Made by a program: the position numbers and the translations under genes
Shown here: one piece after another, positions 63,239 through 64,000 of the stretch
Layout: every line of letters begins with the position of its first letter
How positions within the stretch are numbered: position 1 is the stretch's first letter
The notes under the pieces: model-generated
What the model was told of the DNA's origin: nothing
The model's input: the letters and a program-made list of their open reading frames with translations, nothing else
Databases searched by the model: none
Assembly (NCBI RefSeq): GCF_000259255.1
Contig: NC_017737.1
Span: forward strand, 930,001-994,000
Reading direction: 5' to 3'
From: Helicobacter cetorum MIT 00-7128
GTDB lineage: Bacteria; Campylobacterota; Campylobacteria; Campylobacterales; Helicobacteraceae
DNA: 64,000 bases

Positions 63239-63856
63239 TTAGGCTATCCTTGAAACCCAAGCTTTAGAATGCTCTCTTTCGGCAAAAAAGCTTGTTTTAT
63301 CCCCATGTCCGGGATAAATATCTAAATCTTTAGAAAAATCTAAATTTTGAAATCTCAACAAGGATTCTTTCATGTCTTTTGCATTAGAATAGGGGAAATC
63401 ATAGCGCCCAATACTGCGATAAAAGATAAAATCTCCGCTAAAAATTGCTCCCTCTATTTCTATAATAGAACAGCCCGGTGTGTGTCCGGGAAAATGCCAA
63501 TATTTAACTTCAATGCCCTCTATATTCAAAGGGGTGCAATTTTTATTGCAAGGCACACTAAAAGTGGGGCTAAAGGTAGGCACACCTAAATTAAAAATGT
63601 CATTTTCTAGCATAAATACATCATCTTTAGGGGCATAAATAGGGGTATTTTTAAGAAGTTTTTGTAAATTAGCGCTATCCCATACATGGTCATAATGCCC
63701 ATGAGTGATTAAAATGGCTTTAGGGTTTTTAGCATTTTCTAAAATCCACTCGCTACTAGAAAAACCGGGGTCTATAATAAAATCTATAGCATTGTCTAAC
63801 TTGACAATATAGGTATTTTCTTCTACAGAGCCAAAGGCACGCCTTAAAATTTTCAT
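63239..63856 (-). CDS. metallo-beta-lactamase-fold hydrolase (glyoxalase II-like)
   Basis: A 205-residue MBL-fold enzyme, HP0813-like. Metal ligands: THGHYDHVWD (HxHxDH), FPGHTPGCS, SGDFIF and PGHGDKT. I start it at ATG 63856 (MKILRRAFGSVEENTYIVKL) with GGAGAA upstream; a frame to 63928 exists but its extra 24 residues look untranslated. It would cleave thioesters such as hydroxyacylglutathione-like substrates, though H. pylori lacks glutathione, so the substrate is unknown. First gene of the motAB operon. Confidence 0.9.
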   Translation of the reverse strand: MKILRRAFGSVEENTYIVKLDNAIDFIIDPGFSSSEWILENAKNPKAILITHGHYDHVWDSANLQKLLKNTPIYAPKDDVFMLENDIFNLGVPTFSPTFSVPCNKNCTPLNIEGIEVKYWHFPGHTPGCSIIEIEGAIFSGDFIFYRSIGRYDFPYSNAKDMKESLLRFQNLDFSKDLDIYPGHGDKTSFFAEREHSKAWVSRIA

Positions 63857-63943
63857 GCAAGTTCTCCAAAAGATTTGCGTTATTGTTTGAGAGTTTTTGC
63901 TACTTTTAAAAACCCCTTTAAAAAGCAACGACTATCTCAATAT

Positions 63944-63949
63944 AATAGC
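63944..63949 (-). promoter_or_regulatory. probable -10 box of the MBL-thiF-motAB operon
   Basis: Minus-strand TATTAT about 90 bases upstream of the MBL start, the best -10 in the gap at the right edge; no clear -35. Confidence 0.35.
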
Positions 63950-64000
63950 ACAAAAATATAGTAATTTTTGTAGAATATTTGAATAATTTTGGCGTTTAAA

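Overview
The window comes from a gastric Helicobacter of the H. pylori group. Low-GC coding sequence, Hop-family outer-membrane proteins (AlpA/AlpB), a Lewis-antigen fucosyltransferase with a poly-G tract, FlgR without a DNA-binding domain, LpxR, tandem FecA receptors and the gene strings ilvC-minD-minE-dprA-ruvX and HP0813-HP0817-like motAB all fit. Gene order differs from H. pylori 26695 as I remember it, and purL and ppc are not usual H. pylori genes. A relative such as H. cetorum is therefore plausible, but this is inference.

Layout. (1) Positions 1-21573 are the right-hand part of an integrative conjugative element of the H. pylori tfs3/tfs4 (TnPZ) type, all on the minus strand: a wHTH-like first gene, virB2, virB3, virB4, a virB7 lipoprotein too short for ordinary gene finding, virB8, virB9, virB10, virB11, a MobC-like relaxosome gene, many small tightly overlapping genes, topA and large ICE proteins. 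It runs off the left edge; virD4, relaxase and XerT-like genes are not in the window. A CATTCTT heptamer (reverse complement of AAGAATG, the TnPZ target as I recall it) marks the probable right end at 21567-21573. (2) 21.6-29.6 kb is a variable region: a secreted-protein gene with a frameshift at its start, a fucosyltransferase split at a G12 tract, a decayed RelE/YafQ-type toxin next to an intact antitoxin-like gene, alpB, an alpA broken by one stop codon with a (TATGTG)7 repeat in its leader, and an Abi_2/HEPN gene with a duplicated promoter-miniRNA-terminator unit and the tail of a second Abi gene. (3) 29.7-39.3 kb is core: flgR, HP0702-like, gyrA, dgkA, a lipoprotein-like gene, lpxR, purL, a PolB-type exonuclease. 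(4) 39.3-49.3 kb is an iron/outer-membrane block: feoB, fecA-like receptor, two coiled-coil OMPs (the first switched off by a C11 tract), second fecA-like receptor, with Fur-box-like sequences. (5) 49.3-55.2 kb: ppc, and ilvC-minD-minE-dprA-ruvX. (6) 55.3-59.8 kb: a type I-like methylase and half-specificity subunit without an R subunit, and a three-gene membrane operon ending in a YaaW-like protein. (7) 60.5-63.9 kb: a minus-strand operon of MBL hydrolase, ThiF/MoeB, MotA, MotB and an exported protein.

How it works together: the ICE genes make a conjugation machine; fut, alpAB and the OMPs form a surface that changes by slipped-strand tracts and point lesions; feoB and the fecA genes serve metal uptake under probable Fur control; flgR and motAB serve motility. 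The best candidate for an undescribed system is the Abi_2/HEPN gene with its twin mini-RNA units at 28.6-29.6 kb.
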